From positions 13,319,214 to 13,383,213 of the forward strand of contig NC_045143.1 of NCBI RefSeq assembly GCF_008831285.2: DNA of 64,000 nt. Direction: 5' to 3'. Positions 22,978-33,267 of this stretch are shown one piece after another (position 1 is the first letter of the stretch; each line of letters starts with the position of its first letter). This DNA comes from Nymphaea colorata. Lineage: Eukaryota > Streptophyta > Magnoliopsida > Nymphaeales > Nymphaeaceae. A program made the translations under genes and the position numbers. The notes under the pieces were generated by a model. The model saw only the letters and a program-made list of their open reading frames with translations. It ran no database searches and was not told the DNA's origin.

Positions 22978-24540
22978 GTCAATGAGAGCTCATCTCAACG
23001 CTCGATCCCCTTCTGTATCAAGAAAGGTTACTTATTAGGAGAGGAAAAGGGTAGACAATGAATATTTGTTCATCTAAATGCAAAAAAGGGGTCAAAAGGT
23101 TCACTAAAGTATGTTAGTTCTTGGACAAGTAACCCAGAGGAAGCAATTCTTTCAAGGCACTATTTCACGCACTCATCATACTCAAGAAACAGGAAATATT
23201 TTATTATTTACTTCCTGGAAATCTTTCAAACCTTCAAAAACAAATATGAAATAACTTTATATAGCTCTTGATCCAAGACCTACCATATCTATCTGAATAT
23301 AGACATAATACTCCCAAAATCCTATTCTTAACTAAAACGACCTACTTATACAGTTTAAAGGAGGATCTTTGCTGCATTAAAGGAGTCAACTTGATCAAAT
23401 TCACATCGTTCACACTTTTCAATTGTACTAGCTTTATAATTTGCCTCAAAAGCAAGCAAAAAGAAAAAGAATTTAATGCATGATGGAACTATATCCTTCT
23501 GCTATCTGAATTTCACTTTCAGGCAACACAATTTTCCCCGTTATTATGTTTGTAATCCTCAATTCATATCTCAGAAACAGTCAGAGAAACTGTAATCATA
23601 CCGTCATCATCAAAACGCTTGACAAAAGATTGCCTCAATGTTTCGGCCTAAATAAAGCTTGCAGATAAAAATTAATTGGTACAATCCAGACAAAGAAATA
23701 CTTGGAAATACGAGTTAATATCTAAAAGATCAACCTAACTAAAAAAAAAAAAAAAAAATCTAGAATGCGCAATTCCCGAAAATAAAACTCACATTTCTTC
23801 ATAAGAAAGACTCCATCAGCTATCTGAACCAACTTCAGACAAGAACATTGGGTAGAGAAAATGCATATTCAAATTTTGTATATCTACAAAAGGAAAAGTT
23901 AAAGAAAAAGGAAACCTCGCGCAACGTTGAAAAGCTGTCATTGTAATTGTACATTATATGGTTTGCTTCAATCATTCCCGTAAAAGATAAAGTACATAAA
24001 CCAAGCAACATCTGGGAACGTAGAACAATTAGCAGTTAAGAACCTACAAACCAGCACATACAAGCAAAGCATCGCGTAAGAGAGAGAGAGAGAGAGAGAG
24101 AGAGTACCCAAGTGAGAGGGCGGAAGAAATGCTTTCCTCAAACTGAAGTCGTTCAAAATGCTGTTTCTCTTTTCACATAGTAAACTTCTAAAATGGAAAA
24201 TCTGTGACGTTATTCTCCCATCCGTAGAAGCCTTCACAGGGGCAACTTTGATACTTAGGGGCACGAAGAACCGACCATCTTGAAATCGACAGTTAACATG
24301 CCAGCGAAAAGGAAGGCGCGCTCGATGTTCGGGCAACGTCCTAAAAACAATGCTTGGGTACGCCCTTTTATATTGGATAATATTTTCTTAATGTCTGGTG
24401 TTGACCTAGATAGGCATCTTTGTCAATTTCGGCAAATGCCCTTTTTATTTCATAATATTTTGATCAATTCCTTAAATTTCTTAACTCAATTTCCTAATCA
24501 TTTATCTATTTCCTTTAATTTTCTACGATGCTAAGTAGTG
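22978..24540 (-). promoter_or_regulatory. 5' leader, leader intron and promoter zone of the OTU gene
   Basis: Upstream of the start codon the minus strand shows an acceptor-like 'ttgatacag' about 35 bases before the ATG, so part of the leader is probably spliced from an exon near 24100-24300. That area contains a CT microsatellite (AG on plus, 24079-24104), which is common in plant 5' leaders. Open frames around 23968-24336 do not join in frame to the OTU protein. No TATA box could be assigned with confidence. Confidence 0.45.
22979..22993 (-). promoter_or_regulatory. Four-codon upstream ORF before the OTU start codon
   Basis: In the leader of the OTU gene a mini-ORF (ATG, Ser, Ser, His, TGA) ends one base before the main ATG at 22977. 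A plausible splice acceptor (ttgatacag) lies about 20 bases further upstream on the minus strand, so this mini-ORF would be in the mature leader. Such an arrangement can lower main-start translation or depend on reinitiation or leaky scanning; that effect is inference. Confidence 0.5.
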
Positions 24541-25009
24541 GCAGCAAGGCTGGGCATACGGTCAAGCCGGGTAGGCCCAAGGGTTAGGCCCAAGGGTCAG
24601 CAAAGTCGGGCTTGGGCTGGCCCGAAGCCCTCGCCGGTGGCCCAAAGGAGCCCGCTAAGTTATCGGGTTAGGGTCAACCGTCAACTTTATATCCATCGGG
24701 TATCTCGTTGAATACCCACATTTGAAACCCTTAACATTTCATATTTTAATATCTCAAAAACCCTTAACAAAGTGCTAATAGTTTCAAAGGGTGCCATCAA
24801 CACCACATGAACAGTTTCTAAGGGTGTCATTGGTAACACATAAAGAGTCTTTAAGAAAGTCATCAGTGATGATGCACCAAAAGTTTTTAAGTGAACCTAT
24901 GCCAAAAAAGATTATATATATATATATATATATATAGGCCAGCTCATGTGTAAAGTAATCAGCTCAAGCCTGGCCCATCACGAGTGGGGTACCCAATTAT
25001 CAGGGGCCG
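24541..25009. mobile_element. MITE-like non-autonomous element remnant
   Basis: The segment opens with 'aaggctgggcatacgg' and a run of GGCCC/GGGCTTGGGC words typical of a widespread plant non-autonomous element family. It contains a (TA)n microsatellite at 24911-24936 and abuts the hAT-like element that begins at 25010. A clear opposite terminus and target duplication were not found. Confidence 0.35.
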
Positions 25010-26019
25010 GGGCTGCAAACGAGCCAAGTCGAGCTTGAGCTTGCCCAGCTCGAGCTCGAACTCGAGTCGAGCTACCTAACACAAGCTCAAACTCGACTCG
25101 ATTATACAAAGTCGAGCTCCTCGATTAACTGGACAAAGTCAAATTCCTGGAATCAAAATAAGGAAGCTTCAGCCTCAAACGCCCAGGAAAACCAACACCA
25201 TCATCGGAACCTCTAAATCTCTAGGAACTCAATAATTCCAATTTCTTAACGGGGAAGATGACATGAATCAATGAGTACCAAAAGAATCATCAAATGCTTT
25301 CACAGAAGCCGCTGGGAAAAGGAAATCAGAGCCCGAGAATCATTAAGCCAACTTAAAAAAATGCCAAAGATGCACGACGTTAGCCACAGAAGCTCGAATT
25401 AGTTGTATAATTCCTAATATTAATACAACAAAGAATAGGAAAAAAGGTAGCACGATTCTAAACAATATAATGCCCAAAGGTGCGTCGCAGGGTCTGAGGC
25501 AGCAGTAGCGAGATAAGGGCAAAGGCGAAAGGGGGCAGCAACGACGGTCTAGCAGAAGCGGCGAGAGCAGCAGTCCAGCGGAAGAGAGAGAGCAAACGGT
25601 GAGAGCAGCAGTCCAGCGAAAGAGAGAGAGCAAACGGCGAGAGAGGGCGGCAACGGCAGTCCAGCGGAAGTGGCGAGAGCAGCAGTCCAGCAAAAGAGAG
25701 AGAGCAGGCGGCAATCCAACGGAAGCGGCAAGAGAGGGCAGCAACGGCGGTCCAGCGGAAGGGGTGAGAGCAGCAGTCCACCGGAAGAGAGAGAGCAGAC
25801 GGTGAGTGAAGACCGAATGGCGGAATGAGAAAATTTTAACCCTAAACCGGTGAACCGGAGTCAAGTAGAGTTTAAACGACTGAGTTCTTGCAACTTGAAC
25901 TCGACTCGTTTATTTATTTGAGTTTAACTTTCAGCTCGAACTCTTATAAATGAGTCGAGCCGAGCTTTGTCGAGCGAGTTCGAGTCAAGCCCGAGTTGGC
26001 TCGACTCGTTGTGCAGCCC
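25010..26019 (-). mobile_element. hAT-like non-autonomous element, copy 1
   Basis: This 1.0-kb element has inverted ends (GGGCTGCAAACGAGCC at left; GGCTCGACTCGTTGTGCAGC before CCTA at right) and subterminal arrays of AGCTCGA/CTCGACTCG words, as in Ac-like hAT elements, whose termini are TAGGG..CCCTA. It is closely similar over its length to 44364-45425. The centre (25530-25805) holds about eight degenerate units of a roughly 30-38-base minisatellite, which keeps long frames open on the minus strand without indicating a real protein. An 8-bp target duplication is not visible. Confidence 0.65.
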
Positions 26020-26591
26020 TACGAAGGAGGGAAAGGGGTCGAAAATCATCCCCCCACTAGTGGGCCATTAGGATAAATTATTTTTAATGTTTTTTCTTAA
26101 TGCCCAAATGAATTTGTTAAGAGGTGGGAACGCCGGTTAAAGGGTCCCTCCAAAGTCATCACTTAAACAAATTAAAATAATGACAAAACTAAGATGAGGA
26201 AGTAGAGGAGAGAGAATTGTGGAGGCCATCAACTTGGGAAAAAGAGGGGAGGGAGAGAGGGGAAAGGAGAAAACGTGAGGAGAAGGAAAGGAGAAAAATA
26301 GAAAGCAAAAGGAATTGCATACGTCGACAACCTGAGTTAAAGAAAGAGGTGAGAGGATATGATAAAAGAACAAGAACGGGTGGGACTGGGACTCTGGGAG
26401 GAAGACAAAAAAAAATGAAAGGAGGGAGAAGGAAAGGAGCGAGTAAAGGCATGACCTAGTTCATAAACAATTTATGAAAGGCATGACCTATTTCCTAAAC
26501 CATTTCCACATTGGTTCCATTTCTTACTTGCTTCTCTTTTGTTGTATGTTATGAGGGAAGTTTTTTCGAGTTTTTACTGTCCTATTGCAAT
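26020..26591. other. Intergenic sequence with GA-rich stretch
   Basis: No gene is recognised. Bases 26200-26440 are strongly purine-biased on the plus strand, giving spurious open frames. The gypsy element inserts at the right edge. Confidence 0.4.
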
Positions 26592-26997
26592 TGTTCCCCT
26601 GTGTCTGGGAGTCTGTACAGTCCTTTGCTTTGTTTTGCATTGTGCTTCCTTTGCTTATGTTGAGTCATTTGCTTATGCATGTTTACTTGTAAGGGAGTAT
26701 CCTCCCACCGGTCTAAGTGTCAAGTATTGGGATTTCTTGTTTTGGGTGGTCGACATGGGAATCCTGTAAGAGGCCTCGGCCATCCTACATAAGTAAAGTC
26801 GAGATCATTCTCCTTACTTATCTTTCTCGTGATGTACTAATTTTCCAAGCGAATACATTGCGAGATTTTTTTATTCACAAGCATTCTTTATACACTTGTT
26901 TTCTCAAACTACTTTTGCACCCCGTTCGGTGGTTTGAAGGCTTACGGCAATCAGGTTCTTGCCGCGCCGCACGGGCCGAAGTTGTCAGCCCGTGACA
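26592..26997 (+). repeat. 5' LTR of the chromovirus
   Basis: 406 bases, TG..CA ends, 97.5 percent identical to the 3' LTR by direct comparison. As the 5' LTR it should hold the element's promoter; no unambiguous TATA box was picked out. Confidence 0.95.
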
Positions 26998-26999
26998 AC

Positions 27000-27011
27000 T
27001 GGTATCAGAGC
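27000..27011 (+). promoter_or_regulatory. Primer binding site (initiator Met tRNA)
   Basis: TGGTATCAGAGC begins two bases after the 5' LTR and is complementary to the 3' end of plant initiator methionine tRNA, the primer for first-strand synthesis in many plant LTR elements. Confidence 0.9.
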
Positions 27012-27070
27012 CCAGGTTCGGCAATCTGAGGAAGCGGTTGGATAGTCGGTGTAGAACTACACGCCGATGA

Positions 27071-30000
27071 TCGTTGATCGAAAGAGACATCCGACGATCG
27101 CTGATCGAAGAGGAAGAAGCCCTGGCGACTCAATATAATCTGCAAAGTGCCAAGGGCAAGGGGGTAACCCATTCTGACGAGATGGGTACATCTCAGGGTC
27201 AGGAAGACCTGACCGAGATGGTGAACAAGCTGGCTACCGACGTAACTACTCATGAAGAAGCATTGGGTAATGCAGCTGAGTCCTTCGGGGAAATGAAGGA
27301 CGAGATGAAGGTACTACGGGAACAAATGGCCGACCTAGTGGCCATGAATCGAGCACTGACTGACACAGTGACCACGTTACATGCTGAAGTCAAAGAACTT
27401 CAGGTAAAGAACCGCACACTATAGCGACAAATCTCTGTAGGTGGAGGTGACGATCGGCCAGCGAGGGTCGACGTTCAGAGACCAGCTAAATACAATGGAA
27501 CTCGGGATAGTCGAGTGATCGACAACTTTTTATTCCAAGTGGAGTATTACCTGGACTTGCAAGGCGTTATGGGGGACGACCTTCAAGTCAAGACTGCGGC
27601 TATGTTGCTAGAGGGCGATGCTGTGGCATGGTGGAGAAGGAAAAGGCTCGACATTCAAAAGGGGATCTGCACAATAGACACTTTCGATGATTTTCAGCGA
27701 GAGTTAAGAACTTACTTCATGCCCCCGAATGCGACACGCCATGCCTATCGGATGGTTGGTGAATTGAAACATACCGGATCCTTGCGAGACTACGTGAGGG
27801 CCTATCAAAGGCTGATGTTAGATGTGCCAGATATGCAAGAACAAGATAAATTGAACTGGTTTATTTTGGGACTTCAGTCGTGGGCACAATCCGAAGTGGA
27901 AAGGAGTAATCCGGAGACCTTGGAGGATGCTTATGTGGTAGCAGAACGTTTGGCTGATACTCAGCGCAAGAGCTACACTAACGCCTTCAAGCCGTCGAGG
28001 AATCCTGACCATGGAGGAAAAAAAGATGATCGAAGGGAACGGAAAGATGAACCATCAACTCAGCGCCAAGTCGAAAGAAGAACTTTCTTTCATAAAAATG
28101 ACAACTCTCAGAATAGAGTATTGAAATGTTGGTTTTGTGATGGCAATCACTTAGGAAGGCAATGTCCAAAGCGTGGAAACAGGGACAATCAAGCAAGCTC
28201 TTCAAGGCAATCTGCTAATGCGGTACAAGGTGAAGAAGGGGAAGGACCAAAGATGGGTGCACTTCAACTTCTGAACACCATAAAAAGGAAGGAAAAAGTG
28301 AAGGTGACAGCGACACCTTCTAACGATCTCATGTACTTGGAAATCCTGGTAAATGGAAGGTCTACCCTGGCTATGGTAGACACGGGAGCCACACATAACT
28401 TTGTCTCAGTTGAGGAGGCGAGGAGACTAGGCCTAACCCTTGAGAGGGGAGAGTTATGCATGAAGGCGGTGAACTCAGAGGCCAAACCCATCCACGGAGT
28501 GGCCCGGGATGCGGTTGTGAAGATTGAGAGTTGGTCAGGAAGGGCCAACTTCTCGGTGGTCCCGATGGATGATTTCCGGATGATCCTAGGCATGGAGCTC
28601 CTCAGTACTGCGAAAATTGTCCCAATGCCGCACCTACGCAGTATCAGTATCATGGATGAGAAGTCCCCTTGTATGGTTCCAGTAACATCGATAAAGAGGC
28701 ATAAGGGTTACTTGGTGGCAATCAGGGAAGTGACTAATGACTCCCCTGGTTTGGTCCCAGAGGCGCTTGCGCCTGTCTTAGCGGAATTCGCAGGAACAAT
28801 GCCCGCGGAGCTCCCTAGACGGCTGCCACCTCGACGTGAGGTGGATCATGCCATCGAACTCCTTCCTGGTGCCAAACCCCCGGCAATGGCACCATATCGA
28901 ATGGCCCTTACAGAATTAAGAGAACTTCGACGACAGTTGGACGAGATGCTAGCTGGAGGTATAATCAGACCTTCCAAAGCTCTTTTTGGTGCACCAGTGT
29001 TATTCCAAGCGAAGCATGATGGCTCCAAAAGGCTATGTGTGGATTATCGAGCGTTGAACAAGGTAACGGTGAAGAAAAAGTACCCTTTGATTGCAGATCT
29101 GTTTGATCAACTAGGCAAAGCTCAAGTGTTTTCCAAGTTAGACCTCAGATCAGGATATTGGCAAGTTCGGATTGTTGATGGCGACGAGCCAAAGACCACT
29201 TGTGTCACTCGTTACGGTGCCTTTGAATTCTTGGTAATGCCGTTCGGGTTGACGAATGCCCCAGCCACTTTTTCGACTCTAATGAATAAGATATTCTATC
29301 AGTACTTAGATAAGTTCGTGGTAGTATATCTTGATGACATTGTAGTGTACAACAGCTCCATGAGAGACCATGTGGAACACTTGCGAACAGTGTTCAAGGT
29401 ATTGGAGGAAAACGAACTCTATGTGAAGCACGAGAAGTGCCTATTCGGCCAATCGGAAATCAGTTTTCTCGGTCACATTGTGGGAAAAGGTAAGCTGCGA
29501 ATGGACACAGAAAAGGTGAGGGCAATTCGAGACTGGAAATCGCCAACCAATGTACCGGAACTACGTTCTTTTCTCGGTTTGGCGAATTACTATCGACGAT
29601 TCATTGATGGGTATTCTTTGATAACTGCGCCTCTCACTGATTTGTTGAAGAAAAACCGAACTTGGGCTTGGGAAGAGCTCGAAGAAGATGCCTTCGACAA
29701 GTTGAAGAGGGCCCTGACGCAGGAGCCTGTGCTCAGGTTGCCCGACCACACAAGGAAATTTGAAGTCCACACGGATGCATCAGATTTTGCCATTGGTGGA
29801 GTTTTGATGCAGGAAGGTCATCCAGTTGCCTATGAGAGTCGGAAGCTGAAAGACGCAGAGCGACGGTACTCCGTGCATGAAAGAGAAATGACGGCCATTA
29901 TTCATTGTCTTCGCACATGGAGACATTACTTATTGGGGTCCCAATTCGTGGTAAAGACTGACAATGTAGCTACAAGCTACTTCCAGACTCAAAAGAAGTT

Positions 30001-31621
30001 GAGTCCGAAGCAAGCTCGATGGCAGAAATTCCTTGCAGAATTCGATTTTGCCTTGGAGTACAAGGCAGGGAAGACAAACGTTGTAGCCAATGCACTGAGT
30101 CGGAAGGCGGAGTTGGCAGCTACCCGGACGGCATCATCCGAAGCGCAACTCGAGGGTGCTCTTCTCGGGCGGATTCGAGAAGGCATGAAGCAGGCCCCAG
30201 TGGCCAAGCACTTGGCCGAAACAACGGAGGTGGGAAAGACGCGACGATTCTGGCTACAAGATGGATTTTTGATGGCAAAGGGCGGACGAGTGTTCGTGCC
30301 TAGATGGGGCAATCTCCGACGAGAGTTGCTGAAGGAGTGTCATGACTCGTTGTGGGCTGGCCAGGAGCGGACACTGGCACTGCTCGAACGTGGCTACTAC
30401 TGGCCACAGATGCGCGACGACGTTGAAGCATATGTGAAAACATGCTTGATCTGTCAGCAGGACAAGGGAACAAACCAGAAGCCTGCCGGCCTCCTGGAGC
30501 CTCTTCCTATTCCAGAACGTCCATGGGAATGCCTCTCCATGGACTTCATCGTCAGCTTGCCCAAAGTTGACGGCTTCAGCTCCATCCTTATGGTTGTGGA
30601 TAGATTTTCAAAGTATGCCACATTCATCCCAGCCTCTAAAGAATGTTCCGTGGAAAAGACGGCCGAGTTGTTCGTGAAGCATATTGTCAAGCATTGGGGC
30701 GTGCCGAAAAGCATTGTCAGTGATCGGGACGCTCGCTTCATAGGAAAATTTTGGCGCGAAGTATTTCGTTTGTTGGGTTCGAATTTATTATTCTCAACAA
30801 GTTTTCACCCTCAAACGGACGGCCAAACTGAACGAATCAACGGATTGTTGGAACAATACATTCGACACTATGTCAGTGCGAATCAAAAAGATTGGGTGAA
30901 ATTGTTGGATGTAACTCAATTTTGCTACAATTTGCAGAAGAGCGAGTCTTCTGGACATAGTCCATTCAAAATAGCCACAAGACAACAACTGTTGATGCCG
31001 CATACCCTTGCAGCCCAAGAAAAGGGAATACCCACTTTTGCCTACCAGTTCGTTCGCGATTGGCAGGAACAGACGGAAATGGCTAAGACGTTCTTACACA
31101 AGGCCGTCAAAAAGATGAAAAAGTTTGCAGATCGGAATCGAAGGCCAATGGAATTCCGAGTGGGTGATCAAGTCCTCGTAAAGCTCTATCCTGATCGCAC
31201 GGGCATTTTCCGTGGTCGACACAGGTCATTGATCTGTAAGTATGAGGGACCCTTCACAGTGCTGAAGAGAATCGAAAAGCTAGCCTACAAGCTAGACTTG
31301 CCGCCAGACTTTAAGGTGCATTCAGTGTTCCATGTTTGTAACTTGAAGCCCTTCTATGTCGATGAGGAAGACCCCGAGCGAAGCGTTCCAGAACGAGACC
31401 CGATCCTGCAGCGAGCCTCGCCGACCAAGCGAGTGGCGGACCGTCGGATGGAAGAGATTCTTCGGCACAAGACAAACTATTTGGGGGAGCCGAAGAAGTA
31501 CCAAGTGAAGTGGATAGGCGAACACAACCTCACCTGGGAGTATGCATTCCGCATGAAGCAGCGCTACCCGCTTGAAGTCAAGGCCTATCATGAAACTGCT
31601 GGCGCCGAGGACGGCGCATAA
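27071..31621 (+). CDS. Gag-Pol polyprotein with one in-frame TAG
   Basis: One frame runs from about 27071 (first in-frame ATG 27182) to TAA at 31621, interrupted only by TAG at 27422-27424. Before the stop is a charged, probably coiled-coil gag N-terminus. After it, residues counted from 27515: retrotransposon gag core (about 1-160), a zinc knuckle [13 protein letters not shown] (CX2CX3HX4C), protease DTG at 289, reverse transcriptase YLDD at 605, RNase H ([11 protein letters not shown]), integrase with zinc-binding HHCC and catalytic D1010, D1070, E1106 (35-residue D-E spacing), a GPY/F-type module, and a C-terminal chromodomain ([15 protein letters not shown]). All catalytic motifs look intact. 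The TAG could be CAG mutated by deamination of a methylated CHG cytosine, or less likely a readthrough stop; the first is favoured. Confidence 0.92.
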
Positions 31622-31624
31622 CTT

Positions 31625-31637
31625 GAAGGGGGGAGTC
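31625..31637 (+). promoter_or_regulatory. Polypurine tract
   Basis: The purine run gaaggggggag followed by tc directly abuts the 3' LTR, the expected start site of plus-strand DNA synthesis. Confidence 0.75.
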
Positions 31638-32043
31638 TGTTCCCCTGTGTCTGGGAGTCTATACAGTCCTTTGCTTTGTTTTGCATTGTGCTTCATTTGC
31701 TTATGTTGAGTCATTTGCTTATGCATGTTTATTTGTAAGGGAGTACCCTCCCACCGGTCTAAGTGTCAAGTATTGGGATTTCTTGTTTTGGGTGGTCGAC
31801 ATGGGAATCCTGTAAGAGGCCTCGGTCATCCTACATAAGTAAAGTCGAGATCATTTTCCTTACTTATCTTTCTCGTGATGTACTAATTTTCCAAGCGAAT
31901 ACATTGCGAGATTTCTTTATTCACAAGCATTCTTTATACACTTATTTTCTCAAACTACTTTTGCGCCCCGTTCGGTGGTTTGAAGGCTTGCGGCAATCAG
32001 GTTCTTGCCGCGCCGCACGGGCCGAAGTTGTCAGCCCGTGACA
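31638..32043 (+). repeat. 3' LTR of the chromovirus
   Basis: 406 bases with TG..CA ends, followed directly by the GCAAT target duplication. It differs from the 5' LTR by ten substitutions and no indels. Confidence 0.95.
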
Positions 32044-32362
32044 GCAATGATAGTGTCTTAAAAGGGCCGCCTTACGATGTTGAAGTTTCTTCTTTGGGTC
32101 ATCTTTGATTCAATTTTAAGCTCTATTTATCATGATTAGGAGCTAAAGTTATCACTTAACCAAGTTTATCACCGATGATCACTGAACATGATAAAAATTT
32201 TATTTCAACACTCTACCGGTCGCCGGTGAAAATTATTACCTTAACGGTGGTAATATTCTTTATCAACGCACTTTCATGTATCAGAAAATATTTGTTAAAT
32301 TTTATCGACAAAATATTACCGATGGTCAGTAATAAGGCATTGATGAAACGACAAATTATGTC

Positions 32363-32518
32363 GATGCGCAAGAAGAATTTAACGTGGTAAATTTAACAAT
32401 GTCTGATGCACAGGAAGAATTTAACGTGGTAAATTTAACCATGTCTGATGCACAAGAAGAATTTAACGTGGTAAATTTAACCATGTTTGATGCACATGAA
32501 GAATTTAACGTGGTAAAT
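32363..32518 (+). repeat. 42-bp tandem repeat, about 3.7 units
   Basis: Units start at 32363, 32405, 32447 and 32489, each beginning gatgc and containing aatttaacgtggtaaattta. The 42-base period is a multiple of three, so short frames stay open on both strands, reading repeated DAQEEFNVVNLTM-like peptides on plus. The units differ at only a few positions, so the expansion is recent. There is no sign that it is translated. Confidence 0.9.
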
Positions 32519-32618
32519 ATTGTTTTTTTTTTCTTCTCGTCCCCAATGATTTTACTGCAACCACTAAGGCAGCTGTAGAGCTCCATTTGATCCAACCCAA
32601 CGAAGATTCTTAATCCAT

Positions 32619-32815
32619 AAATTAGGATTTCATTTCTTTGTCTTCACATCGAAGCAAGCATGCAAAGATTTATGTAGCAGGAACACGTGGTGATGTAAAT
32701 TAGGATTTCGTTTCCTTGTCTTCACATCGAAGCAAGCATGCAAAGATTTATGTAGCAGGAACACGTGGTGATGTAAATTAGGATTTCATTTCCTTGTCTT
32801 CACATCGAAGAGAGG
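32619..32815 (+). repeat. 78-bp tandem repeat, about 2.5 units
   Basis: The word aaattaggatttc recurs at 32619, 32697 and 32775, an exact 78-base period. Each unit contains gtcttcacatcgaagcaagc and gaacacgtggtgatg. Copies are almost identical. Confidence 0.9.
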
Positions 32816-33021
32816 GCTGATTTTGTACAGTTGATTGTATTTTTAATTGTTAGTTTGTCATAGTTGGAGAACAAATGGGAATTGCGTTTTATTTAACCTA
32901 AAATCACAAAATCACAAAATGACACTGAAAAGAACCTCTTTTTCTAGATATGCCAGCAAATTTCAAAATAAGCAGACATGAAAATGTAGTACAAACTGTA
33001 ACATTTTCATACATGCTCTGC

Positions 33022-33267
33022 CTATGCCATAACAGGTATGTCCTTGAGCCATGGATCCAACAGCTTGCCAATTGAGTAAACTATGAAATCAATGTTCCTC
33101 AGGTGCTCAGTGTCAACAACATTGCAGCCATCAAACACGAATGCAGGCTTCTGCATGTTATCATAGATCCTTTGGTAATCTAGGTTCTTGAACTCATCCC
33201 ACTCAGTTAAGATGCAGATGGCATGAGCATCCTTTGTTGCATCATATGCATCCCACACAACACTCAC
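33022..33267 (-). pseudogene. C-terminal fragment of UDP-glucose 6-dehydrogenase
   Basis: An open 81-codon block on the minus strand (VVWDAYDATKDAHAICILTE, WDEFKNLDYQRIYDNMQKPA, FIVYSIGKLLDPWLKD) matches the extreme C-terminus of plant UDP-glucose 6-dehydrogenase and ends at a natural stop. The enzyme oxidises UDP-glucose to UDP-glucuronate for cell-wall sugars. The NAD-binding and catalytic domains are absent; homology stops abruptly near 33267. A Cys replaces the usual Arg in VFDGCNVVD. The frame is still open, so the capture is young or short enough to have escaped stops. It sits inside a possible CACTA-like element. Confidence 0.88.

Larger units (their letters stand above)
26592..32043 (+). 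mobile_element. Ty3/gypsy chromovirus LTR retrotransposon
   Basis: This is a complete 5452-base element. Two 406-base LTRs (26592-26997 and 31638-32043) start TGTTCCCC and end CGTGACA. They are flanked by a perfect 5-base target duplication, GCAAT (26587-26591 and 32044-32048). The primer site TGGTATCAGAGC (27000-27011) matches the initiator-Met tRNA end, and a polypurine tract (aaggggggag) precedes the 3' LTR. The LTRs differ at 10 of 406 positions (nine transitions), so the insertion is fairly recent: about a million years if the rice rate of 1.3e-8 per site per year applies. The C-terminal chromodomain makes it a chromovirus; its small size and short LTRs suggest the Reina or Galadriel side, but the clade was not established. 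Confidence 0.95.

Noticed and set aside
23968-24336. 122-codon minus-strand frame upstream of the OTU gene, considered as an N-terminal coding exon
   Set aside because: The leader exon next to the OTU ATG has stops in all three frames, so this region cannot be joined in frame to the protein.
25343-25864. Minus-strand frame of 173 codons with repeated RWTAAL motifs (and its counterpart at 44710-45225)
   Set aside because: It is driven by the minisatellite inside a non-autonomous hAT-like element; several frames stay open together and no domain is present.
32363-32815. Tandem arrays considered as a CRISPR-like or satellite array
   Set aside because: Units are contiguous with no unique spacers and copy number is below four; ordinary local tandem duplication in a plant genome.
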